NCBI GenBank assembly: GCA_937996235.1
Contig: CALKVK010000011.1
Coordinates: 62,001-126,000 of the forward strand
Length of the DNA stretch: 64,000 bases
Direction of reading: 5' to 3'
Source: an uncultured bacterium
Lineage (GTDB): Bacteria > Planctomycetota > JAJSAM01 > JAJVHW01
Part shown: positions 25,976-34,260 of the stretch, piece after piece
Position numbering within the stretch: the stretch's first letter is position 1
Layout: each line of letters begins with the position of its first letter
The notes under the pieces: model-generated
Database searches by the model: none
What the model was told of the DNA's origin: nothing
The model's input: only the letters and a program-made list of their open reading frames with translations
Position numbers and translations under genes: made by a program

Positions 25976-27367
25976 TCACTCCTTGGCCGGTACGCGCTCC
26001 GGGAAGCCGTCCTCGCGGTAGGCGCGCGCCAGGACCTGCATGGGGTGCAGCGGCTTGACGCCGCACGCCTGCTCGAACTGCAGCGCGGCGAGCGGACAGT
26101 CGGTGGACCACACGGCCGCGTCGTGCGACTTCATCTCGTCGAAGGCGCGCTGTCCGACCTTCAGCGAGAGCTCGAAGTACTCTTCCTTCATGGCCCACGT
26201 GCCGTCGTGACCGCAGCACTCCTGCACGAGGCGCGGCTGGGCGCCCGGGATGCGGCGGATCAGGTCGCGTCCGCGGAAGCCGACCTGCTGCTTCCGCAGG
26301 TGACACGGCGCGTGGTAGGCGACGGGTCCGCCCGGGGTGCTCTTGAAGTCCTCGCGGAAGTTGCCCTCGGCGCGCAGCCCGTACGCGTACTCGCACACGT
26401 CGCGCGTGGCCGCGGCCACCTTCTTCGCCGCTTCGGCGAGCTCCGGCCGCGCCGGGTCGTCGAGGAGCTCGGGATACTCCTCGCGCATCATCAGGCTGCA
26501 CGTCGGGTTGACGGCTGCGACCTGGTAGCCCTTCTCGACCCAGGGCAGGAGCGCGCGCACGTTGCGCTCCGCCTGCTCGCGCGCGAAGGCGATGTCGCCG
26601 CCGTCGAGCGCGGGCATGCCGCAGCAGTTCGTCTTCGGGCACGCGACCTTGCAGTCGTTGTGCTCGAGCACCTCGACCGCGGCCTGCCCGATCTCGGGCT
26701 CGTTCCACTGCACGAAGCACGTGGAGAAGAGCACGACCCGGTGCGTCCCGCCCGCGATCTCGTCGCGCCCGCCGGCGTGCTCCGCGAACCACTCCGAGAA
26801 CGTGCGCGTCGCGAAGCGCGGCAGCTTCTTGTCGGGGTGGATGCCGAGCACGGTGCGCATCAACGCGCGGTGCGGACGGAACTCGTTCGCGAAGTTGGCG
26901 AGGCCCGGCGTGAGCGTCGCCATCTTCCCGAGCCGGTCGGGGTTCGAGAGCACCTTCTCGCGCAGCGGCACGCCGCTCTTGCGGCGGCGCACGGCGTTCG
27001 CGCGCATGAGGAGGCGCGGGAAGTCGAGCCGGAACTCGTGCCCCTCCGCGTCCGTGTAGGGGCACGCCGTGTAGCACAGCTTGCACTGGAAGCACTCGTC
27101 GATGACGCGGTCGCGCGTCGCCTGCGGGAGCTTCCGCACGTCGCCGTGCTCGTCGCACGCGTCGAACAGCGTGGGGAACGACGGGCAGTACTTGAAGCAC
27201 ATGCGGCAGCCGTTGCAGAGGTCGAAGGCGCGGTCGAGCTCCTTCTGCAGGGCCGCCTCGTCCCAGTACTTGGGCGAGTTCGGGTTGTAGGTCAGTCCGT
27301 CGGTCGGTGCGTAGCGGATGACGTCGCCGAGTCCGGACGCTCCGGACGCGGGCTCGGGCTGCGACAT
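25976..27367 (-). CDS. Fe-S oxidoreductase with CCG domains (GlpC/HdrD type)
   Basis: A 463-residue soluble protein. Two ferredoxin-type sites CNGCRMCFKYCP and CFQCKLCYTACP bind two [4Fe-4S] clusters near residues 60-110. Two cysteine-rich CCG regions follow (CPKTNCCGMP; CHLRKQQVG with QECCGHDGTW), as in GlpC and heterodisulfide reductase subunits. It is an electron-transfer protein; the donor is unknown. ATG at 27367 with GGAGGGGAG before it; an upstream GTG would add 14 atypical residues. It lies between rubrerythrin and DUF3501, a recurrent cluster in which it may deliver electrons to rubrerythrin. Confidence 0.88.
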   Translation of the reverse strand: MSQPEPASGASGLGDVIRYAPTDGLTYNPNSPKYWDEAALQKELDRAFDLCNGCRMCFKYCPSFPTLFDACDEHGDVRKLPQATRDRVIDECFQCKLCYTACPYTDAEGHEFRLDFPRLLMRANAVRRRKSGVPLREKVLSNPDRLGKMATLTPGLANFANEFRPHRALMRTVLGIHPDKKLPRFATRTFSEWFAEHAGGRDEIAGGTHRVVLFSTCFVQWNEPEIGQAAVEVLEHNDCKVACPKTNCCGMPALDGGDIAFAREQAERNVRALLPWVEKGYQVAAVNPTCSLMMREEYPELLDDPARPELAEAAKKVAAATRDVCEYAYGLRAEGNFREDFKSTPGGPVAYHAPCHLRKQQVGFRGRDLIRRIPGAQPRLVQECCGHDGTWAMKEEYFELSLKVGQRAFDEMKSHDAAVWSTDCPLAALQFEQACGVKPLHPMQVLARAYREDGFPERVPAKE

Positions 27368-27461
27368 GTGCGGCTCCCCTCCGTGCGCGCGCCGCACGGT
27401 GCGGCACACGCGCGGGACGGGCCGGGGCCCGCCCGCGCGGTGCTCGGACCTGCGAGCTCGA

Positions 27462-27878
27462 CTACAGCGTGTCGAGCGCCTTCTGGAACTTGCCGGCGTG
27501 CGAGCGCTCGGCCTTCGCGAGCGTCTCGAACCAGTCGGCGATCTCGCCGAAGCCCTCCTCGCGGGCGGTGCGCGCCATCGAGGGGTACATGTCGGTGTAC
27601 TCGTGCGTCTCGCCCGCGACGGCGCTCGCGAGCATCTCGTCCACGCCGCCGATCGGCATGTCCGTGGCGGGGTCGCCCGCCTTGCGCATGTAGTCGAGGT
27701 GGCCGTGCGCGTGGCCCGTCTCGCCCTCGGCCGTGTCGCGGAAGAGACCGGCCACCTCGGGGAAGCCCTCGATGTCGGCCTGCTTGGCGAAGTACAGGTA
27801 GCGGCGGTTCGCCTGCGACTCGCCGGCGAACGCGGCCTTCAGGTTCTCGTGCGTCTTGCTGCCCTTCAGGTTGGCCAT
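27462..27878 (-). CDS. Rubrerythrin (ferritin-like domain only)
   Basis: A 138-residue ferritin-like di-iron protein. The iron-ligand helices show GESQANRRYLYFA, EGETGHAHGH, GETHEY and KAERSHAGKF, supplying the usual Glu and His residues. The C-terminal rubredoxin domain of classical rubrerythrin is absent, so electrons must come from a separate protein, perhaps the neighbouring Fe-S protein. Its reaction is reduction of hydrogen peroxide to water in the cytoplasm. AGAGGA precedes the ATG at 27878. It is followed by the Fe-S gene after 94 bp and preceded by the Fur-type regulator. Confidence 0.92.
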   Translation of the reverse strand: MANLKGSKTHENLKAAFAGESQANRRYLYFAKQADIEGFPEVAGLFRDTAEGETGHAHGHLDYMRKAGDPATDMPIGGVDEMLASAVAGETHEYTDMYPSMARTAREEGFGEIADWFETLAKAERSHAGKFQKALDTL

Positions 27879-27973
27879 CGTGTCCTCTCTCGTTGGGCCC
27901 GGCGCATGCCGGGCGGATCTCCGGTGGATGGATGCCCCGCGCGGCGCGCGCGCCGGGCGGCTCGCTCGCTCGT

Positions 27974-28405
27974 TCAGTCGGTCGCCGGCGCGGCGCACGC
28001 CGCGCAGACGACGTCGTACTCGACGCGGACGCCGCTGACGCGGTGGCCGCCGGGGAGCACGGGGCGCTCGGCGGGCCGTGGAAGGTAGCTGCAGTCGATG
28101 TCGAAGACTGCGCCGCACGTCACGCAGATCGCGTGGTCGTGCGCGTCCGGGATGCCGTCGACGCGCAGCCGCCCGTCGGGCGTGCGGACGCGCCGGCAGA
28201 GCCCCGCCCGCAGGAACGCCTCGAGGCCCAGATAGACCGTCGAGAGCGAGAGCGTCGGGTGGTCGCGGCGGAGCGCCTCGTGGAGCTCCTCGGCGGACGG
28301 GTGGGAGCGGTCCGCGAGCAGGGCCGCCAGCAGGGCGACGCGCGGCGCGGAGGCCTTCAGGCCCGCGTTGCGGAGCAGCTCGACGGGGTCGTGGACGACC
28401 GGCAC
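27974..28405 (-). CDS. Fur-family regulator, probably PerR-like
   Basis: A 143-residue Fur-family repressor. The winged-helix part includes SAPRVALLAALLADRSHPSA and TLSLSTVYLGLEAFL. HDHAICVTCG gives the metal-binding HDH and the first CxxC; VCAACAAP gives the second CxxC of a structural zinc site. Location directly upstream of rubrerythrin argues for a peroxide sensor rather than an iron sensor, but this is inference. GTG at 28405 is the only in-frame start in the region. An inverted repeat at 28421-28443 overlaps the preceding gene's stop and is a likely operator. Confidence 0.85.
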   Translation of the reverse strand: MPVVHDPVELLRNAGLKASAPRVALLAALLADRSHPSAEELHEALRRDHPTLSLSTVYLGLEAFLRAGLCRRVRTPDGRLRVDGIPDAHDHAICVTCGAVFDIDCSYLPRPAERPVLPGGHRVSGVRVEYDVVCAACAAPATD

Positions 28406-28420
28406 GCCGAGAACATACCC

Positions 28421-28443
28421 GAACTCGGAACGGTTACGAGTTC
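28421..28443. promoter_or_regulatory. Putative Fur/PerR operator
   Basis: GAACTCG, nine bases, CGAGTTC: perfect 7-bp arms 15 bp upstream of the regulator's start. The site overlaps the stop codon of the gene at 28434, so the promoter lies inside that gene's end. The layout suggests autorepression and control of the downstream rubrerythrin cluster. Confidence 0.6.
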
Positions 28444-29411
28444 AAATCGTCTCCGATTCGCGCCGCCCCGCCGCCGGTGCGGACGAGCGCCGCGAGGAAC
28501 GCGTCCGCGTCGCGGTGCGAGCGGTCGAACTCGAGCACCCGGTGCGTGAGGGCTCCGTACGCGGCGTTCGGGCGCTCGGACGCGACCGCACCGGCGAGCC
28601 GGGACGCCACCAGGTGCGCGTGCTCCGGGCGCGTGCGGGCGAGGACGACCGCCACGCAGCGCGGGCTGACGGAGAAGACGGCGTCCGTCGCCCGGAGCGC
28701 GCGACCGGCGACGAGCTCCACGTCGGCGGCGAGCTGCCCCTTCTGCCGGGCCGTGCGCTCGGAGACCAGCGCGGCGACGCTGAGCGACGAGCCGTCGCGG
28801 CCGGCCAGGTTGATCTCCGTCCGGAGCGCGAGCGCGAGCTCCTTCAGCCCCCGGACCGGCGGGCGCGCCGGCGGGCTCGGCGGAGGCGCGCCGACCAGCG
28901 GCACGAGCGCCTGCGTGCGGAAGTGCTCCTCGAGGCGCCGCAGCAGGGACTCGACGTCGGGCACGCCCGGGTCCACGGGCACGACGTCGAGCTTGACCGG
29001 CCCGATCGAGTCCACGGGGTGGTGCAGAGCGCGGCGCTCGAGGCGGCGCACCGGGACCGATGCCGACGAGCTCGAGGTGTGCGGCAGCACCGCCACGTAG
29101 CAGCCCTCGAAGCCGAAGGAGTACACGGCGTCCGAGGCGCGGACGCAGGGGGCGAAGTGCCGCACGACGTGGCGGTCGAGGTCGGCGGCGGCGAGCCCCT
29201 CGCGCGACTGCCAGAGGAAGAAGTGCAGCGCGACGACGGCCACGGGCACGCCGTGGCGCGCCCCGCGCTCGTACTCGAGCCGCAGCCGCTCCCCGAGCGC
29301 CTCGGGCGAGCCGACCTCGCGCCAGAGCAGGTCCGGCACGAACGCGCGGAACACGCCGGGCCGGCCGGCGACCGGCGTGCCGGCGTTCGGGTAGTCGGGA
29401 TGGGGAGCCAT
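28434..29411 (-). CDS. Tandem degenerate GGDEF-like protein
   Basis: A 325-residue protein with two similar halves that follow a GGDEF-domain pattern without the catalytic motif. The first half has LRLEYERGARHGVPVAVVAL, then ASDAVYSFGFEGCYVAVLPH where an active enzyme would show RYGGDEFVVLLP. The second half has LKELALALRTEINLAGRDG and ATDAVFSVSPRCVAVVLART at the equivalent place. Neither half retains GG(D/E)EF, so it cannot be a normal diguanylate cyclase and may bind a nucleotide or a partner. No membrane helix. The ATG at 29411 has GGAGG about 8 bp upstream. It is divergent from the potassium channel gene. Confidence 0.65.
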   Translation of the reverse strand: MAPHPDYPNAGTPVAGRPGVFRAFVPDLLWREVGSPEALGERLRLEYERGARHGVPVAVVALHFFLWQSREGLAAADLDRHVVRHFAPCVRASDAVYSFGFEGCYVAVLPHTSSSSASVPVRRLERRALHHPVDSIGPVKLDVVPVDPGVPDVESLLRRLEEHFRTQALVPLVGAPPPSPPARPPVRGLKELALALRTEINLAGRDGSSLSVAALVSERTARQKGQLAADVELVAGRALRATDAVFSVSPRCVAVVLARTRPEHAHLVASRLAGAVASERPNAAYGALTHRVLEFDRSHRDADAFLAALVRTGGGAARIGDDLNS

Positions 29412-29535
29412 ACCGGGAGCCTCCGGGCGGGGAGCACCGCCCACCTCCGTCTTCGACACCCTGCGAGCGCGACGTGAGCCCCGCGTGCCGGGCACGCTTG
29501 CGCTCGCCGCGCACCCGTGGTCTCCTCGCGCCCCC

Positions 29536-31503
29536 ATGTGGGACGAGGTCACCGGGGAACTGATCCTGCGCGGCAAGACCGCGCTGCGCCTCGGGCTCTG
29601 GGTCCTGCTCGTCTCGACGCTCGCCTACTACCTGCTCGGGTGCGTCGTCGGCATGAACGCGCGCCACGACAAGAGCCTGTTCCGGCTCTCGGACGACCGC
29701 TGGCAGCTCACGGAGTGCCTGTACGCGTCGGCCATCACGCTCTCGACGGTCGGCTACACGGACCTGCTCGGGACGGAGCGCTGCGTCACCTGGGTGGACG
29801 CGGAGGGCCGGCGGCGCTGGGACAGCGCCACGGACGCGCACGCGGACGAGGGCTACGACGCCGCGACCGAGACGGTCGAGACGGACTGGAGCGTGCTGAC
29901 GCGCTCCGTGACCGCGGTGCAGGTGATCGTCGGGATGGCGTTCTTCCTCTACGTGATCGCGCAGGTCACGTCGTTCTTCACGGAGGGCGGCCACGGCGAG
30001 GTCCTGTGGCGGCGGCGGACGGCCCGGCAGCTCCGACGCATGGAGGACCACGTGGTGGTGTGCGGCGCGGGGCAGGCGGCGCTCCGCGCGATCGAGCGGC
30101 TGCGCGACGCGGACATCGAGTGCGTGCTGGTCGAGTCCGACGCCGAGGCGGTGCGCCGCTTCCGCCGCGACGAGCCGACGCTGCCCTGCCTGCTCGGCGA
30201 CGCCACCGAGGAAGAGACGCTCGTCGAGGCCCGCGTCGACTCGGCCCGCGCCCTCCTCGCGCTGCTCCCCGACGACAGCCTGAACCTCGTGTCGCTGGTC
30301 ACGGCCAAGGCGCTCGCGCCGGGTCTGCGCATCGTCGCGCGCGGCATGGGCGAGAGCGCGCCCCAGCGACTCACGGCCGCCGGCGCGAACACCGTCATCG
30401 GCATCGAGGCGCTGGCCGGTCTGCGCGCGGCGAGCGAACTCGTGCGGCCGACCGTCGTCGAGTTCCTCGACCTCGTGCTGCGCCACGGCGGCGACGCGGA
30501 CATCCACTTCGAGGGGTTCCGCGCGCGCGTTCCCGAGGGCGGCGTGACGCTCGCCGACCTGCAGCTCCGCGAGAGGGCGGGCATCGAGGCCGTCGCGATC
30601 CGCCGCAAGGACGAGCAGGCGTTCCACTACAACCCCCCGCGCGACGAGCCCGTCCACGACGGCGACGAGGTCGCGGTGCTCGGGAGCTCGGACCAGATGG
30701 AGCGGGCGCGGCGCGCGCTCGAGGAGGGCCCGGTCCGCTCGCAGTCCTCGGGCGACGCGACCATCGCCATCGCGCTCCCGGTGGAGCCGACGATGGAGCC
30801 GGAGACGCTCGCGACGCGGCGCTCCGACCACTTCGTGATCTGCGGCGCGGGGCTCGTCGGGCGCGCGGTCGTCCGCGAGCTGCACGCGCTCGGCCGGCGC
30901 TTCGTCGTCGTGGACGAGCACCCGGAGCAGATCGAGGACGAGCTGCCCGAGGGCAGCGTGGTCGTCGGCGACTGCCGCGAGCCCTCCGTGCTGCAGCGCG
31001 CGGGCATCGCGAAGGCGCGCGGGCTCGTCAGCGCGCTTCCCGACGACCGCGACGCACTCGTGGTCGCCGTGACGGCGTTCCAGGCGCGGCCCGACCTGCG
31101 CGTCGTCGCCGTGGTGCGCGAGGAGCGCGCGCAGCGCCGCATCGTCCGCGCCGGGGCGCGCGTCGTCGCGCTCGACGCGATCGCGGGCCGCCGCGTCGCG
31201 GCCGACGTGCTGCGCCCGGACGCGACGACGTTCCTCGACCGCATGCGCTCGGCGCCCGGCGTGACGCGCTTCGAGAGCGTGCGCGTGACGGGCGAGACGG
31301 GCGCCGCGGGGCGCACGCTGGCCGAGCTGGCGGTGTTCGAGTCCACGGGCATCCGCGTGCTCGCGCTGCGGGCGCCCGGCGCGCGCGACTTCGTGCTCAA
31401 CCCCTCCGGCAACGCGCGGATGGAGGTCGGCACGGTGCTGATCGGCGTCGGCTCGCCCGACGCGGTGTCGCGTCTCGCGGACCTCGTCGGCGAGCGCGAG
31501 TGA
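29536..31503 (+). CDS. Potassium channel with two RCK (TrkA-N/C) modules
   Basis: A 655-residue membrane protein. TM1 is about residues 16-38, the pore helix and filter ASAITLSTVGYTD follow, and TM2 (VQVIVGMAFFLYVIAQV) lies near 125-145 after an unusually long polar loop. Two cytoplasmic modules each pair a Rossmann RCK-N domain (DHVVVCGAGQAALRAIERL; DHFVICGAGLVGRAVVREL) with an RCK-C/TrkA-C domain. The filter reads GYT rather than the canonical GYG. It probably gates K+ flux in response to nucleotides or Ca2+. I prefer the ATG at 29536; a GTG at 29485 would add 17 residues. No clear ribosome site precedes either. Confidence 0.88.
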   Translation: MWDEVTGELILRGKTALRLGLWVLLVSTLAYYLLGCVVGMNARHDKSLFRLSDDRWQLTECLYASAITLSTVGYTDLLGTERCVTWVDAEGRRRWDSATDAHADEGYDAATETVETDWSVLTRSVTAVQVIVGMAFFLYVIAQVTSFFTEGGHGEVLWRRRTARQLRRMEDHVVVCGAGQAALRAIERLRDADIECVLVESDAEAVRRFRRDEPTLPCLLGDATEEETLVEARVDSARALLALLPDDSLNLVSLVTAKALAPGLRIVARGMGESAPQRLTAAGANTVIGIEALAGLRAASELVRPTVVEFLDLVLRHGGDADIHFEGFRARVPEGGVTLADLQLRERAGIEAVAIRRKDEQAFHYNPPRDEPVHDGDEVAVLGSSDQMERARRALEEGPVRSQSSGDATIAIALPVEPTMEPETLATRRSDHFVICGAGLVGRAVVRELHALGRRFVVVDEHPEQIEDELPEGSVVVGDCREPSVLQRAGIAKARGLVSALPDDRDALVVAVTAFQARPDLRVVAVVREERAQRRIVRAGARVVALDAIAGRRVAADVLRPDATTFLDRMRSAPGVTRFESVRVTGETGAAGRTLAELAVFESTGIRVLALRAPGARDFVLNPSGNARMEVGTVLIGVGSPDAVSRLADLVGERE

Positions 31504-31510
31504 GTCGGCA

Positions 31511-31523
31511 CGTTCCGGGAACG
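31511..31523. promoter_or_regulatory. Palindrome ahead of third sigma-fusion gene
   Basis: CGTTCC-G-GGAACG is a perfect odd-length palindrome 31 bp before the ATG at 31555, in the 51-bp gap after the channel gene. It could be an operator; the evidence is position and symmetry only. Confidence 0.35.
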
Positions 31524-31554
31524 CGCGCCGCCGCGGCGACGTCCCGGACGTGAC

Positions 31555-33750
31555 ATGCACGACGCCGCACCGCCCCCCGCCGCCCTCGACGAGCTGCTCG
31601 CCCACCGCGCGTTCCTGCGCTCGCTCGCGCGCGCCCTGACGCGCGACGTCCACGAGGCCGACGACCTCGAGCAGGACACGTGGGAGCGCGCGCTGCGTGC
31701 GACGCCCGCCGCGACGCACAGTCCACGCGGCTGGCTCGCGACGGTGCTGCGCAACCGGCGCGTGGACACCGTGCGCGCGGACGTGCGCCGCGGCGCGCGC
31801 GAGGAGCACGTGCGGAGCGCCGCGACGGCGCCGTCGGCCGCCGAGGTCGCCGCGCGCGCGGAGCTGCAGCGGCACGTCCTCGCGACCGTGCTCGCACTCG
31901 AGCCGCACCACCGCGACGTCGTGCTCCTGCGCTTCTTCGAGGGGCTCGAGCCGGCCGAGATCGCGCCGCGCCTCGGACTCGAGCCGGGCACGGTGCGGAC
32001 GCGCCTGCACCGCGCGCTCGCGCAGCTCCGCGGCCGACTCGACGCCGCAGAGGAGCCGCGCCACCGGGCGTGGCGTGCGGCGCTCGTGCCGCTCGCGGCC
32101 GCACGGCCCGGCGACGCACCCGACGACGCGCCGCGGCGACGGAGCGTCCGCCGCGCGACGGCGGCGCTCTGCATCGGAGCGCTCGTGGTGGCTGCGGCGT
32201 TCGTCGTGCGTGCCCTCGTGACGGCCCCCGCGCCTGCACCCGCGGGCGCGCCGCCCGCGCCCCGCGACGTGCGCCCGGACACGCCGCCGGTCGCGGACGA
32301 CGGCGACGCGACCGGGCCGCGGCGCCGCGTCCACGTCGATGCGACCGCTCCCGGACCGGAGGAGACCCCGGAGCCCGCGACGGCGCCGGCGTCTCCCGCG
32401 ACCATGCCGGCGCTGGCGGTCACCGTCCGCGACGCCGATGGCGGCGTGGTGTCGGGCGCGCAGTTCCAGCTGCTCGACGCCGACTCGTTCGCGAAGACGG
32501 GCTTCGCCGCCGTGCTGGCCGAGGGGCCCTGCGACGCAGACGGTCGCGTCGCGTTCGAACGCGTGCTCGCAGCGGAGTTCCGCGTGATCGTGCGCGCGGA
32601 CACGCGCGCGGCGCTCACGCCGGTGCTCGACCGCGACACGGCGCCGGCGGCCGTCACACTGACTCTCGAGGCCGCCGCGGCGCTCCGCGGAACGCTGGTC
32701 GCGACGTCGGGCGAGCCGGTCGCCGGCGCGCGGCTCGAGCTGATGCTCACGGGCGACGTCTTCGGCCCGGGCGGCGTCGCCGCGACCGATGCGCAGGGAC
32801 GCTTCGCGTTCGCGCCGCTCCCGCTCTCGGCGTTCGCCTCGCCCGCGAACCTCGCGCTCACGGCGCCCGGGTTCCCCGCGACCGACCGGCAGGTGGCGCG
32901 CGACGAGCTGCTCGGCGCCGGCATCCGCATCGAGCTCGAACACGCGCTGACGCTGCGCGGACGCTGTGTCGACGCCGCGGGCGCACCCGTCGCGGGCGTG
33001 GACGTGTCGTGCGCGGCGACGTCGCGGCCCGTCACGACGGGCGCCGACGGCACGTTCGTCCTCGACGGCGTGCCGCCCGCCGCCGCGCGCGAGGGCCGTG
33101 CCGACGTGCTCCTCGAACCCGCGGCGCACGCGGCGCGCCGCATCCACGTCGATCCGACGCGCCTCGCGGGCGACGGCGATCTCGGCGACATCGTGCTCGC
33201 CCCGGGCGCGACGCTGCGCGGCCGTGTCGTCGACGAGTCCGGCGCCGCGGTCCCGGGCGCGCACGTGCACGTGACGTCCGACGAGCTGCGTCAGACGATC
33301 GCGAACGTCGGCACCGACGCGAGCGGCGTCTTCGAGATCGCGCACGTCGGTCCGGGCACGCACGACGTCGAGGCCGTCGCGCCGTGCGACGAGCCGTTCG
33401 CGGGGACGAGCGGCGTCGCGCGCGGGGTGCGGGCGGGCGACGAGCTCGTCGTCACCGTCAGCGGACGCGGCACGCTGCTCGTCGAGTTCGTCGAGGCGGA
33501 CGGCACGACGCCGGCCGACGTGGTCGACGTCGTCGTCGTCCTCGAGCCGCTCGCGGACGACGGCGACGAGGACGGCTGCGCCTTCAGCACCGAGGACGCG
33601 TTCCACGCCGTCCGGCTGCGACCGGCGGCACCCGGCGCGTACCGCGTCACGGTGCGCACCTTCGTGCGCCCGGACGTGGTGGAGCAGCGCGTCGAGATCG
33701 CCGCCGACCGCGAGACGCGTCTGCGCGTGACGCTGCCCTCGCCCGAGTGA
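31555..33750 (+). CDS. ECF sigma factor fused to membrane anchor and beta-domain repeats
   Basis: A 731-residue protein, the shortest of the three sigma fusions. Sigma region 2 (VHEADDLEQDTWERALRAT) is at about residues 20-75 and region 4 (GLEPAEIAPRLGLEPGTVRT) at 108-165. A membrane helix is at about 202-222, followed by a Pro/Ala linker. The outer part carries carboxypeptidase-regulatory-like units (LRGTLVATSGEPVAGARLE, LRGRCVDAAGAPVAGVDVS, LRGRVVDESGAAVPGAHVH). The gene is 51 bp downstream of the channel gene and may share its transcript. A membrane-bound sigma factor responding to an outer signal is inferred. Confidence 0.85.
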   Translation: MHDAAPPPAALDELLAHRAFLRSLARALTRDVHEADDLEQDTWERALRATPAATHSPRGWLATVLRNRRVDTVRADVRRGAREEHVRSAATAPSAAEVAARAELQRHVLATVLALEPHHRDVVLLRFFEGLEPAEIAPRLGLEPGTVRTRLHRALAQLRGRLDAAEEPRHRAWRAALVPLAAARPGDAPDDAPRRRSVRRATAALCIGALVVAAAFVVRALVTAPAPAPAGAPPAPRDVRPDTPPVADDGDATGPRRRVHVDATAPGPEETPEPATAPASPATMPALAVTVRDADGGVVSGAQFQLLDADSFAKTGFAAVLAEGPCDADGRVAFERVLAAEFRVIVRADTRAALTPVLDRDTAPAAVTLTLEAAAALRGTLVATSGEPVAGARLELMLTGDVFGPGGVAATDAQGRFAFAPLPLSAFASPANLALTAPGFPATDRQVARDELLGAGIRIELEHALTLRGRCVDAAGAPVAGVDVSCAATSRPVTTGADGTFVLDGVPPAAAREGRADVLLEPAAHAARRIHVDPTRLAGDGDLGDIVLAPGATLRGRVVDESGAAVPGAHVHVTSDELRQTIANVGTDASGVFEIAHVGPGTHDVEAVAPCDEPFAGTSGVARGVRAGDELVVTVSGRGTLLVEFVEADGTTPADVVDVVVVLEPLADDGDEDGCAFSTEDAFHAVRLRPAAPGAYRVTVRTFVRPDVVEQRVEIAADRETRLRVTLPSPE

Positions 33751-33795
33751 CGCCGGCGCCCACGTGACGCCGGTGCCCGGGTGACGGCGACGCGG
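33747..33795. repeat. 17-bp direct repeats at the end of the sigma-fusion gene
   Basis: GTGACGCCGGCGCCCAC at 33747 and GTGACGCCGGTGCCCGG at 33764 are adjacent 17-bp copies; a third, diverged copy begins at 33781. The first overlaps the stop codon. This fills the gap to the lipoprotein gene; TACACT at 33813-33818 just before its ATG could be a -10 element. Confidence 0.5.
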
Positions 33796-33824
33796 GCGCG
33801 CGACCGACGCCGTACACTCCGCAC

Positions 33825-34169
33825 ATGACGCCCGCCCGCATCCTCTCCGTCGCGTGCGCGGCGGCCGCTCTCGTGGCGCTCGCGGCGGGCTGCGGCGCCG
33901 CGGGGCAGCAGGGCGTGCTGCTCTACCGCGCCCGCCTGCCCGACGGCACGGCGCCGTCGGAGGCGCAGCTCCGCAACACCGCGACGAAGCTCGACATCCG
34001 TCTCGGCGAGGCGGGCATCGAGCGCCGCGACGTGGCGGTGATCCCGCCGGACCGCGTCCGCGTGGTGCTGCCGGAGTCCATGGTCTCGCGCATCCCGGAG
34101 CTGCGCGCGGTCCTCGAGCGCGCGGAGGGCCTGCCCACGGTCCCGGAGCTCCTGCGGCAGGGCGACTGA
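33825..34169 (+). CDS. Small lipoprotein with SecD-like domain
   Basis: A 114-residue protein with a lipoprotein signal peptide (ALVALAAGC, lipobox Cys at residue 23). The mature part contains NTATKLDIRLGEAGIERRDV followed by VIPPDRVRVVLPE. That resembles the periplasmic 'rotate and rate' segment of SecD proteins, where a helix is followed by a strand with a D-R-(I/V)-x-V-x-L-P pattern. It is far too short to be SecD and may only share the fold. It is probably attached to an envelope membrane. Function unknown; the start is fixed by the signal peptide. Confidence 0.7.
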   Translation: MTPARILSVACAAAALVALAAGCGAAGQQGVLLYRARLPDGTAPSEAQLRNTATKLDIRLGEAGIERRDVAVIPPDRVRVVLPESMVSRIPELRAVLERAEGLPTVPELLRQGD

Positions 34170-34185
34170 CGGGCGTGCGCCCCAC

Positions 34186-34213
34186 TTGCCACGGCGGCAC
34201 GCCCGCGTAGGTT
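34186..34213 (+). promoter_or_regulatory. Candidate sigma-70-type promoter for the HEAT gene
   Basis: TTGCCA (34186-34191) and TAGGTT (34208-34213) are separated by 16 bp and end 47 bp before the ATG at 34261. Both elements match two or more of the most conserved positions of the housekeeping consensus. The prediction is by eye only. Confidence 0.45.
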
Positions 34214-34260
34214 CGGGACGGATCGCGGGTACGGCGGCGCGGGGACCGCCCGGAGGGCTC

